From Tribonema minus (Eukaryota > Sar > Xanthophyceae > Tribonematales > Tribonemataceae), in the NCBI GenBank assembly GCA_017506865.1, contig JAFCMP010000468.1:1-64000 (forward strand): a DNA stretch of 64,000 nucleotides, written 5' to 3'. Position numbers and translations under genes: made by a program. A model generated the notes under the pieces. The model was not told the origin of the DNA. It searched no databases and saw nothing but the letters and a program-made list of their open reading frames with translations. Below are positions 47,457 through 58,800 of the stretch, one piece after another (positions within the stretch are counted from its first letter, which is position 1; the number at the start of each line of letters is the position of its first letter).

Positions 47457-47619
47457 TTTCTTTGCTGTGCGCGTTAATACATTTGTGCTTTACCCTGTGC
47501 ATGTGCGAGCTCGCGCAACAACTCTGCCGTCTTGCACGGCAATAAAATTTGATGTGTATATGCATTGTGCACACGGAGGTAGGTAGGAGATGTATGTGGT
47601 GTCATATTGCGTGCACGAG

Positions 47620-47817
47620 TCACGCGGTGTCCGCGTCGACGGCAGCATCCTCGACAGCGGCCGTGGCGGCGGCCTCAGCCGTGCGCTGCCTGTCGACCTC
47701 TTCGAGGCGCTCGATCATGTCGCGCTTCTGTCCCTTGACGTGGTCAATGTACGAGTCGCGAATGCTCTGGATACGCGAGTCCGTGAACTGCACGTTGTCG
47801 ATCTGGGTCACGTCTGG
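47620..47817 (-). CDS. C-terminal exon of an unrecognised protein, cut at the right junction
   Basis: Minus-strand frame VTQIDNVQFTDSRIQSIRDS, then a helical stretch (VKGQKRDMIERLEEVDRQ), then an Ala/Asp-rich tail with the stop at 47620. A CCCCCAG before the first codons could be an acceptor, but the array sequence begins there, so upstream exons are probably lost. The composition suggests a coiled-coil tail. No family is recognised. Confidence 0.45.
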   Translation of the reverse strand, partial: PDVTQIDNVQFTDSRIQSIRDSYIDHVKGQKRDMIERLEEVDRQRTAEAAATAAVEDAAVDADTA

Positions 47818-48525
47818 GGGCGCGCGCTCACGGCGGCGACGCTCTGGCGGCGGTGCTGAGCGCTGCTGCTGCTGCTGCTGCAGCAGCTGCTGCTGCTGCT
47901 GCTACTGCTGCTGCTGCGCTAGCGCTGCGCGTGGTACGCGGGCTCGAAGCCCTGCGCCACGGTGCGCGCTGCGCGGCGGCGCCTGCGGCGCCCAGCTGTG
48001 CAAGCAGCGCTGTCAGCAGCGCTCTGTGCGGCCGGTCGCCCGTCCAGGTGACCTGGGGCTCTGAAGGGCGCGAGCCTTTTCTTTTCTAGTCATGGCACAC
48101 ACAAGCCTCCGTAGATGTAGTTAATGCAAAGCCCGATCTATCGTGTGCTCAGCCCATGCGGTCCAGGACATGAGTATACCGTACAGCTTCACTTCCTGAG
48201 GCGGGAGAGGTTGAAAAAAATGTCTCAGGGTAAGGGCTACTGAGGGTTTGAGCCAGAAACCCTTTTTGGCGCTGATTGCCAGCGTGGTGGTGTTGATGTG
48301 CTAAGCGTCACGGTGGCAGCACGGCTTAATGGCAATGCAGATGTAATCCCACAGCATGCCGTATACCATGATCTCAATGCAACAAAAAACATGAGGTGGT
48401 GATGTTTCAGATTCAAGCAAATGTTGAGGCAATGGTCTCTGACTTGCTTTAAGCGCAACTTATAAAAGAGGCTCTCTGTTCCGGGTCGCTCGCCCCCCCT
48501 TCCTTCAGGAGGGGGGTGCTTTCTT

Positions 48526-51500
48526 GACGTCATGCGCTCTATTGTGCTCCTGGTCCTGATGTATCTTCCCTTGCTTGTACATTGGGCAATTGTGGCCTTG
48601 TGAGCAAGTAAGTGGTGACGATGAACAGCTACCTTGCCACTTGGCAGTTAGCCACTTGGCAGTTACAGTCATCTATCAATTTGAAACTTATATATAGTTT
48701 CACAGCGTGCCTGGTGTTTTTCGGAAACCAGAATCATCACAACTTGCAGGAGAGCAGGCTTCGGGCCTGCCAGCGGTCTCCATCTTGAGCGGTCATCGCC
48801 AAAAAATGTAGATACATGCATTGGTGCCAGCATATCAACAAATTCGACACTTCAAGCTCTTTCTCTGTGGCTCAAAGCTCTGTGATTATCCTACAAAGTA
48901 TGCGGATGCCCAAACTGCCTGCACCACCATGCAATGACCGTGTCATGAGACCTGGAGGTGCCCAAAGACGCGCTGGAACAGAAGCCCAAACAGTGCCATA
49001 ATGTGCATGTCACACAACAGCAAAGAACGAAAAACGTCCTTGCATGATGACGGTCACCATAGCACTTCAAACGCAAGCAGTGTGCTGAGGCAACGCAGCC
49101 GCGGCAGACCACCGCTTCGCAATCTCTACAGTACAGCAATTGTTGTGGCCAGGGCCGCTCCTGGACACCTGAGAACGGCTCCGTGCCTGATCAAGTGCTG
49201 CACGCGCACCGCCTCAAAGTTTAGCGCGTGCCCCGTCTGTGCGCAGCGCGTTCCCTATGTGCGGGTAACTGCCACCATGCCGTCGTCAAAAATCATGATG
49301 TGGCATGCGCGCAGTCGTCAAAAATTGTGATGTGGCATACGCGCAGTTGTCGCGCGCATCAACGGAGCTCAGCGCGTCAGTGCTCCGTGCATCGGCGTGT
49401 CGGCGTTCTAACGCGCCATGGCGTGCAGTCAGTGCTCAGCTTGTCAGCGCTCCGTGTGTGACCACTCAGCGCGTCAGCGCTCAGCAAGTCATGGCGTGCG
49501 ACGCTCAGCGCGTGCGCATACCAAAAGCGTCAGCGCTTGATGCGTCAGCGCGCTGCATGCATGTGCGGCAACGAGCAAGTTTGTGTGGACCGTCAATGTT
49601 TCTGATCCGCCCGGGCCGCTGCAGTAATTACAGGCTGACGCTGCCTGGTGTCAAAACATGACGGCATCGCTCAGCCAGAGCATGACAAGACACACTGTGG
49701 CATCCTAGCCTGCGCACGTTTTGAAGTGATCATTTCTGGTATGCCGCCCAGCCAGATCTTTCCCGCAAACGCCAGAAAAGGTGGGTCGAGCGTTGGACCG
49801 TTAAAGCCACCCCCGTGAGAGAAGGAAGGCAGCAGCGCCAGCGCTGGCGCGGCTTCATCAGTCACTCTTAGCAGCTCGAAGTCTTCAAGACACACAGCCT
49901 TCAAAGACTCGCAATCGTTGTCAGACCGGCACCACCATGATGGAAGCACGCATCCTGCTCGGTTTCGCCATGGCCCTCACGACCGCGTACAGCTGCACGA
50001 CAGAGGTGTGGCAGGCCGGTGGCGTGAAGAAATGCGTTGACCCCTGCGACTACAGCAATGTCATATGGGACAGGCACGGTGAGTGCAGTGCAATCTTCGA
50101 CACTTGAATCGGCCACGACAGGCCAGCGCTTTGCGTGCAGGCCTGGTGTTAACCGCGTGAAAGCATTGGTGCACCAACGCTACTGCTGTACGAACGAGAC
50201 CTCGCACTAAGCTGCGCACCACTAGTAGATTAGGCGGCTCAGCAGTGTTTGCGCTTGGCTCCGCGCGGGACTACACTGCAACAGCAAGCCGGCTCGAGCT
50301 CATGCTTTCCATCTGCCGCCGTCTGCTGCCTGCCACAGGCAACGCCATGTGCCTGCAGTACCAGCTGACAACAGGCGGTCAACAGATCTGGTGAGGCGCA
50401 TCTCTGCCGATAGCAATTGCTGCTTGCATTTGTAGCATTGAAGAAAGATGCTCGCTGCATGCATGTACCGTGGTAAGCTTTCAGGGTACCTATTGAATGT
50501 TGAAGCTTGGTTTCGTCAAGAGATGATCTGCATGAGCTTCAAACCACCAAGGAGGCGCTCCACCAAATCATGCCTGAATACATTTTAATGCCTGTGATCA
50601 TTCATGTAGTAAGCTCTTAAATTGAGTCGCAGTCCTCCAGTACTTGAGCTCTACTGTAGGCATGTCAAGGAAGCCTTCGCAGATCTACTAGTATACACAT
50701 GGCGTGCTCAGTGGGTGTGCAACAGGCGGTCTACTCTTTTGTGTAAAGGTCTTCAAAGCACTGACAGCTGCTTGGCGCCGTGTGCTCCAAATGTAATGCT
50801 CTAGCTCTTGCACACGCCATTCCGCGCATACATGAAGGCCATGCATCATTGTTGTTTCAGCGCAATGAGCCGCATCGTATGTCTGCATTGGCTTGCAGTG
50901 CCAGGCCTCAGCACTGCTGCCCAGAGCCGCTCTAACGCCGCTGTGACGCCGCTTCCGCTGTCCTGCAGCCCGTGGTCCAACATCGCGTACGACGCCGACG
51001 GTACGCCGCTGTGCATGGTCTCACAGAACAATAAGGAGCTGTGCAAGACGTCCAGCATCGCCTACGACCACGCGCACCGGCCCGTGTGCGTGTCTACAGG
51101 CGACGGCTTCAGCTGCCCCGCCGAGAGGATCAGATACAATGACGCGCACGATCCCTACTGCGCGTGAGCGCGCATGGCGGCGGCAACGTGCTCGAGGGTG
51201 CCGCAAGACTTGGTGGCTCGCTTCGCCCCATATACTGTTGCAGTGATCGTGTGCCCGCCTCTTGCGCACACTGTGAGCCTAAACAAGGCGACCTTTGTAC
51301 TGTACTGGGAGCTCAAACACGACAGGCCTTACTGCAGTTGTGTGTGTCATTGCTCAGCAAATGGGCATTGTAGTAGTGGTAGAGCCGTTCATTGGTGCCA
51401 GTTCAGGGTGGAGTTCAAGTCACGATGGCAGAAGTTGCCTGAGAGGTGTGTGTGTTGCTGTAGAGTGCTGTGCCACTGTGTGGAACCAGCGGGCAACAGC

Positions 51501-52110
51501 CATGGCTTTGTGGTGAGGTTGGGCTGGCAGAGCACAAACTGTACAGTGAACACTTGAGAGTCGCGAAGCCGCTACCTGTTCCATGTGAAGGGGACACTGT
51601 GTGTGCCATCTTGTTGACTGCAGGTTATGTGTTGGCCGCTTTGTGAGCATTGATGAATGACAACCATTCCATATGAACTGATGTGCATCAGCTCTTTTGT
51701 CTGAGTGTTGTTCATGTGGAGCAAGACCAGGATATCCACTGACTTGGCTGTACATAGATTGGTAACTTTGTACACGCACTTGGTGGATGTGAGACTGGTG
51801 CAAGCATTATGCAGCAGATTGAATTGTTGAGTAAGCTCTACAGGCTGCCTGATTCGACACAGCTGCGCACCTGGTCAAATCATGAATGTGAGGCACATGA
51901 AACGTCAATGTGTTGGAGGCGAATGCCATAAGCTTTGCAGGTTGCATAGGACACTATGTATAGACTTCACGTTGTGCAGTGCATGTCTAAACAACGAGAG
52001 CTGGCATTGATTGACGTGAATTCCTGCATGGAGATCACAAGAGGTCAGTCTCGCCCCTCATCCTGCTCAAGCACGTGCTCGGTGCTCTCATACCAAGCGG
52101 ACAACACGCA
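48526..52110 (+). repeat. Tandem array unit 4 (partial)
   Basis: Matches the first about 3.5 kb of the other units, with divergence growing after about 51950 and homology lost near 52110. It lacks the ACTCACTC block, the GC-rich block and the CTG tract. Confidence 0.85.
49937..51167 (+). CDS. Secreted ten-cysteine protein with four C-x14-C modules, array copy 4
   Basis: Exons 49937-50078, 50339-50390 and 50969-51167 are in phase and give 130 residues. It differs from copy 1 only in the signal peptide (MMEARILLGFAMALTTAYS); the mature protein is the same. Identity of the mature parts across about 23 kb suggests very recent duplication or gene conversion. Confidence 0.8.
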
Positions 52111-53370
52111 CAGAAGTCAGGTTGACCTGAGTGTGGTGGAGTGGAGTGGGTATGCACTTGATCACACACTCGACCACCTGCCGTCTCCAGGGGGAAGTTG
52201 CGATTATGACTCGAAGTTTGAGTCGTGCAAGCTTAAGGGGCAGATGTTGTCCATGCAGCATATGCAGCATACGGCACACCGCAGAAAGCCCTGCGCTGGT
52301 CGACACAGAGTGTACTGTACGCATTCAGGACACGTCATAATGATAGTTTTCTTTTATTTGAGCCTCTGGATCCTGTGCAACGCTTCGGTTCACACCCCTG
52401 CCGGCGCCGAGTGGCCCCCCGAAGTGAACCCGTGTGCCAAGATTGGCAATGACTCATCAAGTGACATTGTGCCTTGAGTTCCCTTGTTGAGGCGAAATGC
52501 GCAGGCGTCATGCGCAGCCTGCCCAACTGCCCAGCCCAAACAGCGCAAATCGGCAGTGTCTGGTGGTGGCTGTGCGCAACCTCGCTGCTGAGCGTCAGCA
52601 GACAGCAAATGGGGGGGGAGGACACTTGCACGCGGGAACTGCAGCGACAGCGCACCTCCGCAGCAAGTGGCGCGTCCTGGACATACGAGCAGCAGACTGG
52701 GTGCCCGTGGCTCTGCAGCAGTGCATCCGCAACATCACGTGGGCGGCACGACCATGCGGTGCTGCGGGAGGGCCATCGTACGTGGCGCAGTGCGGAGGTA
52801 GTCGCAAGCGGCTGATGCTGCTGCGCACGTGAAGCTGCAGCCAGGGGGCGCGGCGCAAGCCACGTCAGCCCAATACGTCGTCGACGCCAGCAGCCAACAA
52901 GCGCCATGTCGATTGACAGCACGCATCAGCGGCGCATGACCTACAGCATCTTTGACAACGCCGTCGATCATGATCATGATGATCAAGCGTGCTGCGCGCG
53001 TGGCCGTTGTCACTGCGCATCGCGGCAGCCCCCGAGGCCTGTGTCTTGGACTCTTGCCTAGTAGGGTGCGCTGCCGCTTGACGCACACGCTGTGCCCGCT
53101 GAGAACAGGTCTCGTAGCGCCGCTCACAGCCCGCTGCAGGGCCAGGCACGGCACTGATTGAGCCAAGGCGCAGCCAAGATGGACCCGCAATGCATTGTGT
53201 CTGCGGCAGCACCGATGAGGCATGTTGCTGCACACGCGTACACCCCCCCGCAGGAGCCTTGTTTTTGCGAGGGGCCAGATGGCGTACCGTCAAAAAAACA
53301 TCCGAATGCCTGGTTGTCTGACGCCTGACGTCGCTGCCGCACGAGCGCCTTTGCCAAAAAAGCGGCGGTC
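52111..53370. other. Intergenic; one weak protein-like stretch
   Basis: A plus-strand frame ending at 52832 includes RVLDIRAADWVPVALQQC and might be a scrap of a transposase-like protein, but no catalytic motif or splice support is seen. Otherwise nothing was recognised. Confidence 0.3.
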
Positions 53371-53374
53371 ACCG

Positions 53375-53765
53375 GTGCGATCAGGGCGCGCGCTGAGCGG
53401 AGATACTGCGGGCACACACGTACACCTCCCAGCGCATGCCTTGTCCGCAAGCAGCCAGGTGGCGTATCGTCGCATGCGCTGTGCGGAGCTACTGCGGGCG
53501 CGCGGCGGCGGCGCCGTTGCACACGCGTACACCGCCAGCGGACGCCTGGTTCGCGAGGCGCCGGGTGGCGTATCGTCGCATGCGCTAAATGGCGCTACTG
53601 CGGGCATGGGGCGGCTGCGCCGTTGCACACACGTACGCGTCCAGCTGACGCGTACACCGCCAGCGGACGCCTTGTCCGCGAGGTGCTGGGAGGCGTTTCG
53701 TAGCACGCACTGGGCGGCGCTACTGCGGGCGCGCGGCGGCGGCGCGCACGCGCGCGACGCGCTGC
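53375..53765 (-). repeat. Tandem repeats of the carrier gene's stop-codon region
   Basis: The block CTACTGCGGGCGCGCGGCGG, which spans the carrier stop codon on the minus strand (at 53720), recurs in drifted form at about 53382, 53487 and 53590, each followed by a CACACGTACAC-type stretch and GGTGGCGTATCGTCG. The period is about 105-130 bp, running downstream of the gene. Confidence 0.75.
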
Positions 53766-55798
53766 AGCAGCGCCGCGGACCCCTTGGCCACCTCCTCGCG
53801 CGACGCCACCAGCAGCGCGCTCTTGAGGATCGTGTGGAGCAGCTGCACAGGGGGGGGAAGGGGGAGGGGGGGGGGGGGGTGGAGCGTGTATGCGCATGAG
53901 ATTCGTGCAGCAGCGCGCTGTTGAGGTTCGTGTAGATGAGCAGCTGAGAGGGGGTGGGGGGGGTGGGGGGGTGTGGGGGGGGGGGGGGGCGTATGTGAGG
54001 ACGACGCTTCCTCATGAAAGCACATCGTCATGCTGCAGCTCCCTCACTGCATTTTTGAGACTGAGAGATGTTGTGACTGCTGGCTGTTGCACCGCTAGCA
54101 CATGCCTCAAACAATAAATTCACATGACAGCAGATTGGCCGACTCTGCTGATAGAACCCCCAGCAACACTTCAGGCCGCGGCCGAAAGTCCCGATGTGCA
54201 GACGCCACTGCCGCACTAACCCTCAATATTTCTACTTGGACAAATGCTGTGCTGATTTGAAAATTATATCTTGACACATTTCCAAAACTGACATTTAGCG
54301 CACGCTTGAAGTGAGTAGCGTGCAACACGAACCCTCCTGACTGCTGTTGCAAAAAGAGCACAGTGACAGTGACAGCATCGAGTAGTGGGGCACGAGTGCC
54401 ACGCATGCGTAGCTCCACGTGTGCCAAAGCTGCATCCAACGATTCTAGCACTTTGACTCAATGTGGTGACTCTCAGACGCACTGAACCCTTGTCCCTTTG
54501 CAGCTCAAAAAATTCCCAATACGCAAACACCTATAGACATCATGATTGCAATCTGTTCTCCGATTGTGCAGCAGAATCGGACGCACCTGCCCTCCGCACC
54601 CAGCGTAAAGCCTGCAGCAAAACCACCAGGGCAGCGCATCGAGACAGCGTCGCGTCAGCGACACCAGCAGCGAGGCCAAACACAGACAGGACATCAACAC
54701 GACAACTTCGCGTGCAAGTACTTGAAGTTGCATGCTCAGCGCGGCTGCCGCAGAGCTCAGGCAGCTGTGCACATACACACATACATATATACACATAAAT
54801 CAATCAGCAATCACCCACCCGTGCAGGCCCTCGAGCCGCGCGATGTCCGCCAAGCACTGCATCAAGTCTCCGGGGCCCTGTTCAGCCGTGCTGAGGGAGG
54901 TACGGAGACACCAAGGGGGGGGTAGGGTTAGGTTTAGGGTTAGAGTCAGGGCAGGGCGGGTTGAGAGCGCGGGTAAAAATTCCTTTAACATGTTGAAGTT
55001 CCACACAGAGCAGTTGGCACAAAGGATCTGCCAACACCTTCTTTGTGTTGAAGTGTTGCGCAGAGCAGCTGACACAAGGTGCAATGCGCCAACACATGGA
55101 ATCACCGCATCGGAGCGCACAAGCCAGCCCCCTGAGCAGTGATGCAGCACAGCGGAGTGCAGTGCACCGGCCGCATCGCAATCGCGTGCGCTGCGTAAGA
55201 ACGTGCTGCGGGATGGCACGCAGGCAGTGCGATGACGTGCGGAGGGGGGGGGAGGGAGGGGCGGGCGGGGGGGAAGCGCAGACAAGCACCCCGCCTGTTG
55301 AGGCCGGCGCTCGATCGAAGAGCAGCATCGGGAGGCGTTTGCGCGCATGCGCGGTACTGCACGAGAAGCACGTATACATACCGCTTGCGCGTCATCATGA
55401 TGACCTTGGCGCGGATCAGGGGGTACGTGACGAGCGTTGCCACGGCCTTTGCCGCGGCGGCGAGCCCAAACGCTGCTAGAGGGCCTGCGCAGGCAGCAAG
55501 GCGCCGACGAAAGCGTATTCAGCTGCAGCAATGGTACAGTCGTTTGTGTACGGCGCTGGGCAATCGACGGGAGCACCCTGCATGAGTCATATTGCAGCAG
55601 TTCAAAGGTACATTGTGTGCACTGTTGAGGTATCATTTGCTGCGGTCGGTGACATTGATGAATCCGGGAGCTCATAAGAAGCCGCATAGCGCATGTGTGT
55701 GAACATGCAGATGAAGCAGGTGTTGACGTCCCCTGAAGGCGCTGTGCAGTCTCTTTCACACACGCATACCACAACAAGCTGTAAAGGCCACACGTGAG

Positions 55799-55833
<35 letters not shown>

Positions 55834-58800
55834 CCCCCCCTGCAGCGGATGCCGCCACCTGGCCCTACCTAGCCCCAACCCCATCCCCCCCCTATACCTA
55901 TCAGGGGCGCTGAAAAGGGGGAGGGCGAGGCCCGGCGGAGACGTACTACACCATTGAAGCAAGGACTCTCAAAGGTAGAGTAATTCTGGAGGCTGCAGTG
56001 CTCACCTAGGAACTCGGCGTGATGGCCGGGGGGGCGCCCGCGGTTAACCCACCGCGCCAGGTACGCGGCTGAGGAACAAACGGCATACAGACAGGGATGG
56101 GGGGCGTTTGAGAGGCCGGCTCTCAAGCAACCTATGGTGAACCGCCCTTGCGCGGTGAGACGATGAGGGACGCGTGGCAGACACCAGAAGGCGCATGTGC
56201 GAGGGTATGACGGTTGGCCCACTGCACCAGGTACGCGGCCGAGGAGCACGCGGCGCACAGACAGGTTAAGTTAGGGTTAGGGCTAGGATTAGGGTTAGGC
56301 AGCCCTGAGTTTGAGGCCGGCGCTCATGGACACCACAGTATAGGCCACCTTCGCGCGCCGAGGGACGTGCGGCAGAATAGCAAGGGAGCACGCAAGGAAG
56401 GGTCTGATGCATACAGTACATCATCTTTTGCGTGTTGAGGAGGTGGGGGGGGGGGGGGGGGTCGTTCTTGTTCAACGGATCGTTCGGAACTCATTAATGC
56501 AATGCGGCCCATGCGCCAACAGATCTGAGAACCGACGCCGGGCATGAAACGCCACATGAATCACGGCTGCAACTTCACGCCTGAATCAAGAGGGGGGGCT
56601 CGAATGTGTCCCCGAGAAACGACTCGCCGCTGTGCAGCGCTGCACCACGTATGGACGTCACGGGCCAGCACGACTGCACACGCGACGAGAGAGGGAGGGG
56701 GGGGGGGCGTTGCGCGCGCGCACTCACCTTTGAGCGCGTCGAACGCCGTGTAGTTGATGGCGGGGTTGCACGTGAGGATCATGGACGGCAGCAGACCACG
56801 CCAGAACCCTGCGCGGCAGGCAAAGAGGCGTGATGTCGCATCTGCTGAGCGCTGACATGCGGGCCCGCGTAACCTCCCCAACACATCGAAGTACATCAGC
56901 AGCCTCTGGTTGGAGTACGGTGGAACGAGCGAAGGCGAGGCGCCGCAGCTGCTGAGCGTTGATGGCGCTGACCCACATACATACATACATACCCACTATG
57001 CATACGCGCATGCCAAGCAGGCGGCCGACCCCCAAACCAAGCCAAATTGTGTAACCGATTCTGTTGCATCAGTCACCCTGGTGTGCACCCGTAACGGTAT
57101 GTAGAGCAACAGGCTAGCGGACCACAGCTCGCTACGATGCCCCAGGCGCCTGTGTACAACCTCTCCCAAATTCAGCGACGGAGATGCCGACAGGACCATG
57201 AAAACTGGTTTCCCGATGCATGTGGCAGTTACTGGCAGTTACGCATGTGACAGTTACTCACGCGGAACGCCGCCCTCGTCGTGCAAATCCGCGACGGCAG
57301 CGGACAGGCTGGACTTCCTCCGCCCCCCCCCCGCAGGGCCCCCCACCTTGTCCCCGCCCCCCGCTCCCCCCTGCCCCCCCGATTCCTCTCTCAAACTAGT
57401 TGCAACTGGCGTTCCCCCAACTGAAACATCTTCACTATGCTGTTGCTGTTGCGGAGCGCCGTTGCCATCCCCTCCGGCATCCCCCGCCTCTACTGCCGAA
57501 GGCGTCTGCTGCGCGGTTTCACCATGCGTAACTGCCGCTTTCGACTCGCCGTCGCGGCGCGCGGGGGGCTGCGCAGGGGCGTCCGCCGTCTGCAGCCGCG
57601 TGCACACGTTGTCTGCAGCGGGGGGCACAGCGGAACAGCAGCGCTCAGCATAGACGAGCAATGATCATGCGCGCCCGCTGCGAGCGCCTGTCTCAGGCCG
57701 AGGCCGTGCGCTGCGCCACGGGGATGCGCCCGTTCCTGCACGTCGCCGAACAGGACACTATCGTTCCTGAACACTTTGCTGGGCGCGAGGAGGCGCCCGA
57801 TACTGCGCTTCACCACATGCGACGCGCATTGTTACTGGGCCATTGCGCAGAGTGCAGATACGGCGCATTGCAGGCAGCGCGCACGCGATGCGCACGCGCG
57901 CAACAGCGATACCACGCACTTTCAGGCACGCTTGTGCTGCAGATTGACCGGTCGTTGGCCAGGCAATCCTCATTGCTATGTACACACCTATGGGCAGGGT
58001 GAGTAGCATGTTGATGGCGCCCGCCAGTGCTGCCGTCAGCAGGCTCAGTGGCACCGGGACCTGCGGCAGCACAGCGATGAACATCACAAGGACAGCCGGG
58101 CGTGTGAGCTTGCAGATCACAACACGTTCCTCACGTGAAGCATTTTAAGCGACGTGTTCAACTTCCGCACTGCTCTGTATTGGAATTACTTTGCAAGACG
58201 GCAACGACGCTGTTGGTCTGCGTTAACAAGAGGTGTTTGCGTAAGGGTGTCATTGCACGTGCTGCTTCCCTCTGCAGGCCGCGCAAGCGTAACTGATGTG
58301 TGATTGGTGAGTACCAGCATGATCAGATGCTGTAAGCGCATTGATGATGACGTACGGCAGGGACGCTGACAGTGCCGCAAATGCCGCAGGGCCTGCCAAT
58401 GTGATGCACGCGTCCCAAACTTGAATTTGGGAAGTACAGCATTGTTATTCATCAATGCAATGTCACGTTATCTGGCAACAGGTGCCACCATTACTGACAG
58501 AAAGAGTACAGTATGAGAGCGACAGAGGTGAAGGACTACACTTCAACTATAACCTCAACAACACAGGCACGTCACCCCAAACAGCGCACCTTGCCGCCCT
58601 TCCAGCGCCTCTTCACCGCCGCCTGCGGCATCACACAATGCATTACAGATGCTTTCAGAGGAGTACGAACTCAACCACAAGCTAGAGAGATGCGGTACAG
58701 GACAGCAGTGGCTTAGGGTTAGAGTTAGGGTAAGGGTTAACCCTAACCCTAACCCTAACCCTAACCCTAAGTTGAGACACACCACGCAGGCCACCAAATG

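Larger units (their letters stand above)
42117..47817. other. 5.7-kb foreign insert within array unit 3
   Basis: Comparison with unit 2 shows unit sequence ending at 42116 (GAGCGCT) and resuming at about 47818 (GGGCGCGCGCTCACGG), with roughly 13 bases of the unit missing. The block has no inverted or direct terminal repeats that I can see and no target duplication. It carries a gene piece cut at the left junction, a second possible gene, one complete large gene, and a minus-strand piece cut at the right junction. This looks like a segment copied or moved in by repair rather than a classical transposon. Confidence 0.75.
36999..48525 (+). repeat. Tandem array unit 3, interrupted by a 5.7-kb insert
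   Basis: Unit sequence runs 36999-42116 and resumes at about 47818-48525. Without the insert the unit is about 5.8 kb. It also carries a 253-bp element at 37873-38125. Confidence 0.9.

Noticed and set aside
52497-52832. Possible transposase scrap reading VLDIRAADWVPVAL
   Set aside because: No catalytic motif, no terminal repeats and no second supporting segment.
53290-54015. Proline/arginine-rich minus-strand open frame over the carrier 3' end
   Set aside because: A shadow of the G-runs and tandem repeats; the real frame is the carrier last exon.
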